From an uncultured Clostridia bacterium (GTDB lineage: Bacteria > Bacillota > Clostridia > Oscillospirales > Acutalibacteraceae), in the NCBI GenBank assembly GCA_937877675.1, contig CALEIS010000129.1, positions 1 to 14,244 of the forward strand: a stretch of DNA of 14,244 nucleotides, in the 5' to 3' direction. Shown in pieces: positions 1 through 7,846 of the stretch. How positions within the stretch are numbered: position 1 is the stretch's first letter; each line of letters starts with the position of its first letter. The notes beneath the pieces are model-generated. The model had not been told where the DNA came from and did not search any database. It saw only the letters and a list, made by a program, of their open reading frames with translations. The translations under genes and the position numbers were made by a program.

Positions 1-1631
1 TTAAGATGGTTGACAACATCATGCTTCCAGTAGGCAAGATGGATGGTGACTCAATCCCAGTTTCTAAGTTTATGGACCACGTTGACGGTCAGTTTGAACA
101 GGGTGCTGCTGCATACGAAAAACGTGGTGTTGCAGTTATGGTTCCTGAATGGGAAGCTGCAACTTGTGCACAGTGTAACAAGTGTTCATATGTATGTCCA
201 CACGCTACAATTCGTCCATACCTTCTTACAGAAGAAGAAGCTGCTAATGCTCCTGCATCTGCTCAAATCGTAGATAAGAAAGCAGGTAAAGGCAAGGGTG
301 TTTACAAGTACTCACTTGCAGTTTCTCCACTTGACTGTATGGGTTGCGGAGTTTGCGTTGGCGTTTGTCCTACAAACTCACTTAAAATGGTTTCTCGTGA
401 ATCTCAGGACTACAAGCAGGAAGCATTCGGCTACATGGTTGAAAACGTAACAGTTAAAGAAGATGTTGCTGACAACACAGTAATCGGTAGCCAGTACAAG
501 ACTCCACTTCTCGAGTTCTCAGGCTCTTGCGCAGGTTGTGCTGAAACAGCTTATGCTCGTCTTATCACACAGCTCTTCGGTGACAGAATGTACATCTCTA
601 ACGCAACAGGTTGTTCATCAATCTGGGGTGGTCCAGCTGCTACATCACCATACACAGTAAACAAAGATGGTCACGGTCCTGCATGGGCTAACTCACTCTT
701 TGAAGATAATGCTGAACACGGCTTTGGTATGTACCTTGGTCAGAAAGCAATTAGAAATCGCCTTGTTGCTAAGGTTGAATCAATCGTAGCTAACTGCAAC
801 GCTCCTGCAAACGTAGTTGAAGCTGCTAACGAATACCTTGCAACTCTTGAAGACGGTTCAAAGAACACAGCTGCTACAAACGCTCTCGTTGCTGCTCTTG
901 AAGGCTTCGATTGTGATTGTGAAGCTAAGAAAGATATCCTTGAAAACAAAGAATACCTTTCAAAGAAATCTGTATGGATTTTCGGTGGTGACGGTTGGGC
1001 ATACGACATCGGTTTCGGTGGTGTTGACCACGTTCTTGCTGCTGGTGAAGACGTAAACATCATGGTATTCGATACAGAAGTTTACTCAAATACAGGTGGT
1101 CAGGCTTCTAAGGCTTCTAACATCGGTCAGGTTGCACAGTTCGCTGCTGCAGGTAAGGGCATCGCTAAGAAGAGCCTTGCTGAAATCGCAATGAGCTATG
1201 GTTATGTTTACGTAGCACAGATTGCTATGGGTGCTGACAACAACCAGACAATTAAGGCTATCACAGAAGCTGAAGCTTACAATGGTCCATCAATCATTAT
1301 CGCTTATGCTCCTTGTGAAATGCACTCAATCAAGGGTGGTATGGTTAACTGCCAGGCTGAAATGAAGAAGGCTGTTGACTGCGGTTACTGGAATATGTTC
1401 CGTTACAACCCAGCTCTCAAGGCACAGGGCAAGAACCCATTCACAATTGATAGCAAAGAAGCTAAGACAAGCTACCGTGACTTCCTTATGAACGAAGCAC
1501 GTTACTCATCACTTTCTCGTGCATTCCCAGAAAGAGCAGAAGCTCTCTTCGCAAAAGCTGAGGAAACAGCAAAAGAAAGATATGAACACCTTACTCGTCT
1601 TCAGGCTCTCTATGCTCCAAAAGAAGACTAA
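1..1631 (+). CDS. nifJ: Pyruvate:ferredoxin (flavodoxin) oxidoreductase, C-terminal part
   Basis: Oxidatively decarboxylates pyruvate to acetyl-CoA and CO2 and reduces ferredoxin; cytoplasmic, central to clostridial fermentation. The reading frame is open to the left edge (codon AAG at 3-5 precedes the ATG at 6), so this is the last ~542 residues of a protein that is usually about 1,170-1,200 long. Counting from the ATG at 6, two ferredoxin-type [4Fe-4S] motifs are visible: C54/C57/C60/C64 (CAQCNKCSYVCP) and C111/C114/C117/C121 (CMGCGVCVGVCP). The thiamine diphosphate domain follows, with CAGC (C175, C178) and ATGC (C203), plus APCEMH near the end, matching the proximal-cluster ligands of PFOR. 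The TPP signature GDGWAYDIG...DTEVYSNTGG is intact. The N-terminal pyrimidine-binding domains lie outside the window. Codon use is strongly biased, as in a highly expressed gene. No frameshift is seen. Confidence 0.97.
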   Translation, partial: KMVDNIMLPVGKMDGDSIPVSKFMDHVDGQFEQGAAAYEKRGVAVMVPEWEAATCAQCNKCSYVCPHATIRPYLLTEEEAANAPASAQIVDKKAGKGKGVYKYSLAVSPLDCMGCGVCVGVCPTNSLKMVSRESQDYKQEAFGYMVENVTVKEDVADNTVIGSQYKTPLLEFSGSCAGCAETAYARLITQLFGDRMYISNATGCSSIWGGPAATSPYTVNKDGHGPAWANSLFEDNAEHGFGMYLGQKAIRNRLVAKVESIVANCNAPANVVEAANEYLATLEDGSKNTAATNALVAALEGFDCDCEAKKDILENKEYLSKKSVWIFGGDGWAYDIGFGGVDHVLAAGEDVNIMVFDTEVYSNTGGQASKASNIGQVAQFAAAGKGIAKKSLAEIAMSYGYVYVAQIAMGADNNQTIKAITEAEAYNGPSIIIAYAPCEMHSIKGGMVNCQAEMKKAVDCGYWNMFRYNPALKAQGKNPFTIDSKEAKTSYRDFLMNEARYSSLSRAFPERAEALFAKAEETAKERYEHLTRLQALYAPKED

Positions 1632-1654
1632 TTAAAAGTTTTCATATAACTAAA

Positions 1655-1692
1655 AAGGACCTCACTCGAAAGAGTGGGGTCCTTAATTTTTC
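1655..1692 (+). terminator. Rho-independent terminator after PFOR (probably bidirectional)
   Basis: A 13-bp stem with one G-T pair (1655-1667 with 1672-1684) is capped by a GAAA tetraloop and followed by TTTTT-rich sequence from 1687. It starts 23 bases after the PFOR stop. An A-run at 1652-1656 gives a U-run on the other strand, so it can also end the convergent mltG transcript, whose stop is at 1698. Confidence 0.93.
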
Positions 1693-1697
1693 TTTTA

Positions 1698-2519
1698 TTA
1701 TTTTTCTTCTTTTGGTTTACCATAAATCAACTCATAGTTTTCTTCGTGATATTGTTCATGCTCTTCTATTGTTTCTGAGTATTTTGCCACATATGGCTCA
1801 ACCATACCTATTATAAAGTAAAGATATTTTGACTCTGCAGGATTAAATGCCGCATCAAGAGATTTCATTCCTGGGTTACAGATTGGTCCTGCCATAAGTC
1901 CATCGCAACGATAGGTATTATAATAGTATTTAAAATGGTCTATTTTATCGGGATACGCTTGTTCAATTACCCCTGTACAATATTTAACCGTTGGGTCACA
2001 TTCCAATTTCATTCCTACATCAAGTCGATTATGCAAAACTGAAGAAATCATATATCTCTGCTCATCAAGTTTTGCCTCTTTTTCGATAATGGATGAAAGG
2101 GTCAATATCTCGTGCAAGGAGTAACCACTTTTTTCAACCTTGCTCATAAAATCTTCGTCAAAAGTTTGCTTTGTCCCATTTAAAAACAATAAAATTATGT
2201 CTTTTGCACTTGCACCCTCAGGGATTTCATAAGTCAAGGGGAAAATATATCCTTCAAGATAAAAACAAACATTTTCACGGTTTTTTAAGCCCTCTAAAAA
2301 TGGGTATTCCTTTAAATCAACCCATTCGTCATATGTTTGGGCTAATTTTATGAATTCATCAGATGTGCAAAAGCCTTTTTCTTCTAAGTCCCACGATATT
2401 TTCAACAAAGTATATCCTTCGGGAATGGTAAATTTAATTTTCTTTTTAAACTCTCCACAAGAAATCAATGTAAACGCCATTGAAATCACAAGTAGAAGTG
2501 AAATTATTCTTTTAAGCAC
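1698..2519 (-). CDS. mltG: Endolytic transglycosylase MltG-like, predicted lipoprotein
   Basis: MltG/YceG enzymes cleave nascent peptidoglycan glycan strands at the outer face of the membrane. The family signature is here: SSIIEKEAK, in which E146 aligns with the catalytic Glu of the family, then R155, the HNRL segment, GMKLECDPTVKY, and near the C-terminus the GMKSLDAAFNPAESKYLYF block. A LysM-like segment (IPEGYTLLKISWDLEEKG) sits at about residues 32-50. The N-terminus is a lipoprotein signal: K3/R4, hydrophobic core, then LISC with the lipid-attachment C21, where most homologues carry a transmembrane helix. At 273 residues it is shorter than many family members. The start is GTG at 2517-2519 with AAGGGA upstream. 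It overlaps the end of the MATE gene by 16 bases, so it is probably co-transcribed and translationally coupled. Function is firm by family; the lipoprotein anchor is a prediction. Confidence 0.9.
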   Translation of the reverse strand: MLKRIISLLLVISMAFTLISCGEFKKKIKFTIPEGYTLLKISWDLEEKGFCTSDEFIKLAQTYDEWVDLKEYPFLEGLKNRENVCFYLEGYIFPLTYEIPEGASAKDIILLFLNGTKQTFDEDFMSKVEKSGYSLHEILTLSSIIEKEAKLDEQRYMISSVLHNRLDVGMKLECDPTVKYCTGVIEQAYPDKIDHFKYYYNTYRCDGLMAGPICNPGMKSLDAAFNPAESKYLYFIIGMVEPYVAKYSETIEEHEQYHEENYELIYGKPKEEK

Positions 2520-3859
2520 TTTAAATCCCTTCTCTTAACAACCTTGAAATAGTATATCAGTAACAATGGAATATCGGCAAACATCCACGCAAATGGTGAT
2601 GCAAGGCACACCCCAAAGAAGCCGAATAATCTTGACAAAATCAAGGCTGCAACAACTCGTCCAACAAGCTCGGAAACCCCTGCAATCATTGAAACATAAG
2701 ATTTTCCTATTCCTTGCAAGGTATTTCTGAAAACAAAAAGTACAGCAAGGGCAAAATAGAAAATCGCAATCACTTTTAAATAAGTATGTGCTGCATTTAT
2801 AGTATCTATGTTTGCATCATCAACAAAAATCTGTGCTATTCTTCCTCCGAAGAAATAGAGAATTGTTGACATTACCACCGACATACTACCTGCAAAAAGA
2901 ATCGCACTTTTTGCACCTTGACGGACTCTATCCATTCTGCCTGCACCATAATTTTGTCCTGCAAAGGTTGCACAGGCAACACCTGTTGCAGAAAGAGGAA
3001 TATTGGCTAACAATTCAGGTTTGTTTGCAATCGTAAAACCTGCCATAACGCTTGGTCCATAAGTATTAATAGTACTTTGAAGCACCATTGAGCCAATTCC
3101 TGTTATAGAAAACTGTAATGACATTGGGACACCCATTTTCAACATCAATACAGCTGTTGTTTTCTTGATTTTAAAATCTTCCCATGTGATATTAAGCATT
3201 TCTTTTCTGCTACGAATATATATCACACAGAGAATACAGGATACAAGCTGTGAAAGTACAGTTGAAACAGCAGCACCATCAACACCCATACCCATAACTG
3301 CAATAGTAAAATAATTTAAAAAAACATTAAGGACTGCTGTCACAGTCAAAAATTTCAATGGGGCTTTACTATCCCCCAGTGCACGAAGAATACTTGCCAT
3401 TACATTATATAATGTAGTAAAAATCGCACCTGCATAGATAATGCTCACATAAACACGAGCATCATGGAAAATCTCTTCCGGTGTACCCAAAAGAGTTAAA
3501 ATCGGTTTAACTAAAAACAATGACAACGACATAATTGTCAAACTTATTATAACTGTCAAAGAAATTGCATTTCCCGCATAGTGGTTTGTTCTTTTCTTAT
3601 CCCCTGCACCAAAAGCCTGAGCAATTGGAATTGCAAAACCACCTGTAACACCCATAGCAAGTCCCATTAAAAGACTACTCATAGGCCCAACTGAGCCTAC
3701 TGCAGCAAGGGCATTTGCAGAAATATATTGACCCACAATATAGGTATCAGCAACATTATAGCATTGTTGAATAAGTCCTGATAACATTATGGGAATTGCA
3801 AATATTAATATATTTTTCAACGGCTTGCCCGTTGTCATATTGAATGAACTATTTTTCAT
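2504..3859 (-). CDS. MATE-family efflux transporter
   Basis: A multidrug and toxin extrusion type antiporter of the cytoplasmic membrane, exporting organic substrates with Na+ or H+ entry. The protein (451 residues from the chosen start) is hydrophobic throughout with about 12 predicted helices. It begins with the typical MATE pattern TTGKPLKNILIFAIPIM...YNVADTYIVGQ and repeats the internal pattern in the second half (MGVPMSLQFSITGIGSM, then ...ANKPELLANIPLSATGVACATFAGQNYGAG). The C-terminus is basic (KVVKRRDLK). I chose ATG at 3857-3859 because AAAGG lies 9 bases upstream; the frame stays open further up to 3895, but that extension would run through a hairpin and has no ribosome binding site. 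It is followed by mltG with a 16-base overlap. The substrate cannot be told from sequence. Confidence 0.93.
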   Translation of the reverse strand: MKNSSFNMTTGKPLKNILIFAIPIMLSGLIQQCYNVADTYIVGQYISANALAAVGSVGPMSSLLMGLAMGVTGGFAIPIAQAFGAGDKKRTNHYAGNAISLTVIISLTIMSLSLFLVKPILTLLGTPEEIFHDARVYVSIIYAGAIFTTLYNVMASILRALGDSKAPLKFLTVTAVLNVFLNYFTIAVMGMGVDGAAVSTVLSQLVSCILCVIYIRSRKEMLNITWEDFKIKKTTAVLMLKMGVPMSLQFSITGIGSMVLQSTINTYGPSVMAGFTIANKPELLANIPLSATGVACATFAGQNYGAGRMDRVRQGAKSAILFAGSMSVVMSTILYFFGGRIAQIFVDDANIDTINAAHTYLKVIAIFYFALAVLFVFRNTLQGIGKSYVSMIAGVSELVGRVVAALILSRLFGFFGVCLASPFAWMFADIPLLLIYYFKVVKRRDLKCLKE

Positions 3860-3881
3860 GGAATATTGCCTTTTATCGCAC

Positions 3882-3917
3882 AAGTCGGAGAGCACACGAC
3901 GTACTCTCCGACTTTTT
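3882..3917. terminator. Strong hairpin between hydA and the MATE gene
   Basis: A perfect 11-bp stem (3882-3892 with 3904-3914) encloses an 11-base loop. It lies between the hydA stop and the MATE ribosome binding site, where a terminator for the minus-strand hyd operon would be expected. However the T-run (3913-3917) follows the stem on the plus strand; in the minus direction the stem is followed by GUGCGAU, not a U-tract. It may be a weak terminator for hydA or a 5' leader structure for the MATE mRNA. Confidence 0.5.
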
Positions 3918-3935
3918 ATTAGTTATAAGTTGAAA

Positions 3936-5669
3936 TTAATATTTCTTTCTTGCCACATAAGATGTGTGAAGAATATCGTGAGCCTTGTGGCTTCCTGGTT
4001 TACCAAGGAACTCTGTGTAAAGAGTCTTGATTGCTTCATTTTCATGTGACTTTCTTACTGCATTATTTCTGTCAGCTGTGTAAAGTGCTTCTGCACGACG
4101 AGCTTTAAGGTCAATGAAGTTACGAACAACAGCGTGCTGAATTGGCTGACCACCACCGTTGATACAACCACCTGGGCAACCCATAATCTCGATGAAGAGA
4201 TATTCGCTTGTACCTGCTTTAATCTGGTCCATAAGAACTTTTGCATTCTTTGTACCACTAGCTACTGCAACCTTAATCTTCTTACCTGCAACATCGTATT
4301 CAGCTTCCTTAACGCCTTCCATACCACGAACTGCTACGAAGTCAACATCCTGGAGAGTTTCGCCTGTGAGTTTTTCAACTGCTGTACGGAGAGCTGCTTC
4401 CATAACACCACCTGTTGCACCGAAGATTGTTGATGCACCTGTGCTTTCGCCAAATGGTGTGTCAAATTCTTCGTCAGGAAGATGCTTGAAGAAGATACCT
4501 GCACTTTCAATCATACGAGCAAGTTCTCTTGTTGTAAGTGCAATATCAACATCAGGATAACCTGAAGCTGCCTGGTCGTCACGCTTTGTTTCAAATTTCT
4601 TTGCTGTACAAGGCATGATACCAACAACAACCATATCTTTAGGGTCCATACCCATCTTTTCAGCATAGTATGTCTTCATGATTGCACCGAACATCTGCTG
4701 TGGTGATTTACAGCTTGAAAGGTGAGGAATCTGTTCTGGATAGTAGTGTTCACAGTACTTAATCCAACCTGGTGAGCAAGATGTAATCATTGGAAGTGTG
4801 CCACCATTCTGAACTCTTTCGATAAGTTCGTTAGCTTCTTCCATAATTGTAAGGTCAGCAGCATAGTCTGTATCGAATACTTTATCGAAACCAAGACGAC
4901 GAAGAGCTGCAACCATTTTGCCTTCAACATTTGTACCGATGTGCATACCGAATGCTTCACCGAGAGTTGCACGGATTGAAGGAGCAGTCTGAACAATAAC
5001 GAACTTAGATGGGTCGTTAATTGCTGCAAGAACTTTATCTGTATCGTCTTTTTCAACGATAGCACCTGTTGGACAGTTTACGATACACTGACCACAAGAG
5101 ATACATGAAACATCTGCAAGGTCCTTATCAAATGCTGAACTTACGTGAGTATCAAAACCACGAGCATTAGCACCGATAACTGAAATACCCTGCTGGTCAC
5201 AAGCTGCGATACAACGACGGCAAAGGATACATTTATTGTTATCTCTTACCATATGAGCTGCTGAATCGTCAAAGTTGTAACGAGTCATTTCACCGTCAAA
5301 TCTGTCTTCAATATCTACACCGAATTCTTTGCAGAGCTTCTGAAGTTCGCAAGTTCCACTGCGTACGCATGAAAGACATTTTCTATCGTGATTTGAAAGG
5401 ATGAGTTCAAGAGTCATTTTTCTTGAATGTCTAACCTTTTCTGTGTTTGTAAAGATTTCCATTCCCTCATTTACTGGGAATACGCAAGAAGCAACAAGGC
5501 TTCTTGCACCCTTAACTTCTACCATACAGATACGGCAAGCACCAATCTGGTTGATTTCTTTAAGGTAGCAAAGTGTAGGGATTTCAATACCTGCATAACG
5601 AGCAGCTTCAAGGATAGTGCTGCCCTTTGGTACTGTATAAGGTCTATTATTAATTTTAATGTTTACCAT
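3936..5669 (-). CDS. hydA: [FeFe] hydrogenase catalytic subunit (HydA/HndD type)
   Basis: Reduces protons to H2 (or the reverse) at the H-cluster; with HydB and HydC forms a cytoplasmic NAD(H)-linked, possibly electron-bifurcating, complex. From ATG 5669 (577 residues) the domains are: [2Fe-2S] plant-type ferredoxin, C34/C45/C48/C62; His-ligated [4Fe-4S], H94/C98/C101/C107; two [4Fe-4S] clusters, C147/C150/C153/C157 and C189/C192/C195/C199; H-cluster domain with L1 TSCSPGW (296-302), L2 MPCTAKK (C354) and L3 MGCPGGCINGGG (C498, C502); and a C-terminal small-subunit-like segment ending in HDILHTSYVARKKY. L1 has Ser where the classical motif has a second Cys (see findings). I prefer ATG 5669 over the in-frame GTG at 5678: the AAGGAG site is 10 bases from the ATG but touches the GTG. 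The gap to hydB is short, so it is the last gene of the operon. Confidence 0.96.
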   Translation of the reverse strand: MVNIKINNRPYTVPKGSTILEAARYAGIEIPTLCYLKEINQIGACRICMVEVKGARSLVASCVFPVNEGMEIFTNTEKVRHSRKMTLELILSNHDRKCLSCVRSGTCELQKLCKEFGVDIEDRFDGEMTRYNFDDSAAHMVRDNNKCILCRRCIAACDQQGISVIGANARGFDTHVSSAFDKDLADVSCISCGQCIVNCPTGAIVEKDDTDKVLAAINDPSKFVIVQTAPSIRATLGEAFGMHIGTNVEGKMVAALRRLGFDKVFDTDYAADLTIMEEANELIERVQNGGTLPMITSCSPGWIKYCEHYYPEQIPHLSSCKSPQQMFGAIMKTYYAEKMGMDPKDMVVVGIMPCTAKKFETKRDDQAASGYPDVDIALTTRELARMIESAGIFFKHLPDEEFDTPFGESTGASTIFGATGGVMEAALRTAVEKLTGETLQDVDFVAVRGMEGVKEAEYDVAGKKIKVAVASGTKNAKVLMDQIKAGTSEYLFIEIMGCPGGCINGGGQPIQHAVVRNFIDLKARRAEALYTADRNNAVRKSHENEAIKTLYTEFLGKPGSHKAHDILHTSYVARKKY

Positions 5670-5683
5670 TTTATGCACTCTCC

Positions 5684-7471
5684 TTATTTCTTAATAATTG
5701 CGCCAAACTTACAAGAATCAATACATACGCCACACTTGATACATTTATTTGCATCGATTGAGTGAGGATTCTTAACTGAACCGCTGATAGCACCAACTGG
5801 GCACTTTCTAGCACAGAGTGTACAACCCTTACAAGCGTCAGCAACGATTTCATACTTAACAAGTTTCTTACAAACACCTGCAGGACAAGTCTTATCAACA
5901 ACGTGAGCTACATATTCGTCACGGAAGAATTTAAGAGTTGCAAGAACAGGGTTTGGAGCTGTCTGACCAAGACCACAAAGTGAGTTTTCTTTGATGTAGT
6001 AGCAAAGTTCTTCAAGTTCGTCAAGGTCTTTAAGTGTTGCTTTACCGTCAGTAATCTTTTCAAGCATTTCACGAAGACGCTTTGTACCGATACGGCAAGG
6101 AGTACATTTACCACAAGATTCATCAACTGTGAAGTCAAGGAAGAATTTAGCGATGTCAACCATACAGTTGTCTTCGTCCATTACGATAAGTCCACCTGAA
6201 CCCATCATACAACCGATTGCTGTAAGGTTATCATAGTCGATTGGAGTGTCCATAAGAGATGCTGGAATACATCCGCCTGAAGGACCACCAGTCTGAGCAG
6301 CCTTGAATTTCTTACCATTTGGAATACCGCCACCGATTTCGTCGATAACTTCACGAAGTGTTGTACCCATTGGAACTTCAACAAGACCTGTGTTATTGAT
6401 TTTACCACCGAGAGCAAATACCTTTGTACCCTTTGATTTTTCTGTACCCATTGATGCGAACCACTCAGCACCCTTAAGAATAATCTGTGGGATATTAGCA
6501 AATGTTTCAACGTTGTTTTCAGTTGTTGGTTTGCCGAAAAGACCTTTAACTGCAGGATATGGAGGACGAGGTCTTGGCTCACCACGGTTACCTTCGATTG
6601 AAGTCATAAGAGCTGTTTCTTCACCACAAACGAATGCACCTGCACCGAGACGGATGTGAAGGTCAAAGTCGAAACCTGAATTGAAAATATTTTTACCTAA
6701 AAGGCCATATTCCTTAGCCTGGTCAATAGCAATCTGAAGTCTGTTAACTGCGATTGGGTATTCAGCACGAACATAAACATAACCTTCTGTAGCACCTGTT
6801 GCATAACCACAGATAGCCATAGCTTCGATGATACAATGTGGGTCACCTTCAAGAACTGAACGGTCCATGAATGCACCTGGGTCACCTTCGTCAGCATTAC
6901 AAACAACATATTTCTGGTCAGCAGCGTTAGCAGCTGTAAAACTCCATTTAAGACCTGTTGGGAATCCGCCGCCACCACGGCCACGAAGACCAGAGTCTTT
7001 AACTACCTGAATAACCTGTTCAGGTGTGTACTCTGTAAGACACTTAGCAAGAGCCTGATAACCGTCATAAGCTATGTACTCATCGATGTTTTCTGGGTCG
7101 ATAACACCACAGTTACGAAGAGCAACACGCTTCTGCTTTGCATAGAATGTTGTGTCATTAAGAGATTTGATTTCGTCAGGTGTTACTGTTTCATCATAGA
7201 GAAGACGAGTAACAATTCTACCCTTGAGAAGGTGTTCTTCAACGATTTCAGGGATATCTTCAACCTTAACCTGTGAATAGAAACTTCCTTCTGGGTAAAC
7301 AATCATGATTGGGCCGAGAGCACAAAGACCAAAACAACCTGTTCTGATAACTTTGATTTCTTCACTTAAGCCTTTTTCAGCAATCTGAGTTTCAAGAGCT
7401 TCAATGATTGCTGCGCTGTTTGAAGAGGTACAACCGGTACCGCCGCAAACAAGTACGTGTGAACGATACAT
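5684..7471 (-). CDS. hydB: NAD(H)-binding flavoprotein subunit of the hydrogenase (HydB/HndC, NuoF-like)
   Basis: Carries FMN and the NAD(H) site and passes electrons between NADH, the Fe-S chain and HydA; in bifurcating homologues this subunit is where the two electron paths split. The 595-residue protein has a thioredoxin-like [2Fe-2S] domain (C9, C14, C46, C50); the NuoF domain with the glycine-rich GRGGGGFPTGLKW at 164-176; a NuoF-type [4Fe-4S] site at C453/C456/C459 (ESCGKCTPCR) with C499; and a C-terminal two-cluster ferredoxin domain, C547/C550/C553/C557 and C577/C580/C583/C587. This three-part layout and length are typical of HydB of trimeric and tetrameric [FeFe] hydrogenases and longer than NuoF of complex I. 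The AGGAGG site lies 7 bases before the ATG. It follows the HndB-like gene by 12 bases and precedes hydA. Confidence 0.96.
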   Translation of the reverse strand: MYRSHVLVCGGTGCTSSNSAAIIEALETQIAEKGLSEEIKVIRTGCFGLCALGPIMIVYPEGSFYSQVKVEDIPEIVEEHLLKGRIVTRLLYDETVTPDEIKSLNDTTFYAKQKRVALRNCGVIDPENIDEYIAYDGYQALAKCLTEYTPEQVIQVVKDSGLRGRGGGGFPTGLKWSFTAANAADQKYVVCNADEGDPGAFMDRSVLEGDPHCIIEAMAICGYATGATEGYVYVRAEYPIAVNRLQIAIDQAKEYGLLGKNIFNSGFDFDLHIRLGAGAFVCGEETALMTSIEGNRGEPRPRPPYPAVKGLFGKPTTENNVETFANIPQIILKGAEWFASMGTEKSKGTKVFALGGKINNTGLVEVPMGTTLREVIDEIGGGIPNGKKFKAAQTGGPSGGCIPASLMDTPIDYDNLTAIGCMMGSGGLIVMDEDNCMVDIAKFFLDFTVDESCGKCTPCRIGTKRLREMLEKITDGKATLKDLDELEELCYYIKENSLCGLGQTAPNPVLATLKFFRDEYVAHVVDKTCPAGVCKKLVKYEIVADACKGCTLCARKCPVGAISGSVKNPHSIDANKCIKCGVCIDSCKFGAIIKK

Positions 7472-7483
7472 TATGTTTCCTCC

Positions 7484-7846
7484 TTATTTAACTGTATATT
7501 CAGCAACAGGGTTACCGTTAACGATATGGTCATTAACAACCTTTGCTACTTTTTCAGCTGTCATTTTAACATAAGTTACTTTTTCTTTGCCTGGTTGAAT
7601 TACTTCAACGATTGGCTCAAACTGGCACATACCGATACAGCCTGTCTGAGAAACTGTAACTCCTTTAAGATTTCTTTTTGCAACTTCATCAACGAAAGCA
7701 TTAAGTACAGGACGAGCACCTGCTGCGATACCGCATGTAGCCATACCTACAACAATTCTGATTGCATCGTCGCCAGTATCTTCACGAACTGTCATCTTCT
7801 GCATTGTTGCTTCTTTAATAGCCATAAGTTCTGCAAGAGTTTTCAT
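7484..7846 (-). CDS. Thioredoxin-like [2Fe-2S] ferredoxin subunit (HndB/HydD-like)
   Basis: A 120-residue soluble protein resembling HndB of NADP-reducing hydrogenase and the HydD-type small ferredoxins in [FeFe] hydrogenase operons; presumed to carry or receive electrons near HydB. The pattern GMATCGIAAGARPVLNAF...VSQTGCIGMCQFEPIVEV is characteristic. Only three cysteines are present (C38, C70, C74), whereas the NuoE/HydC type [2Fe-2S] fold uses four; the first ligand position is Val/Gly here. This agrees with what I remember of the HndB branch, but I cannot confirm it by alignment. The start overlaps the stop of the upstream ATPase gene by four bases (ATGA), indicating translational coupling, and hydB follows 12 bases later. 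Confidence 0.88.
   Translation of the reverse strand: MKTLAELMAIKEATMQKMTVREDTGDDAIRIVVGMATCGIAAGARPVLNAFVDEVAKRNLKGVTVSQTGCIGMCQFEPIVEVIQPGKEKVTYVKMTAEKVAKVVNDHIVNGNPVAEYTVK

Noticed and set aside
3860..3895. Upstream start extension of the MATE protein by 12 residues
   Set aside because: The extension runs through the hairpin and has no ribosome binding site, whereas ATG 3859 has AAAGG at good spacing.
4055..4560. Several open frames overlapping hydA (and likewise within PFOR, hydB, hydC and the radical SAM gene)
   Set aside because: They lie fully inside strongly conserved genes, lack ribosome binding sites and show no recognisable domains; they are frame shadows favoured by the biased codon use.
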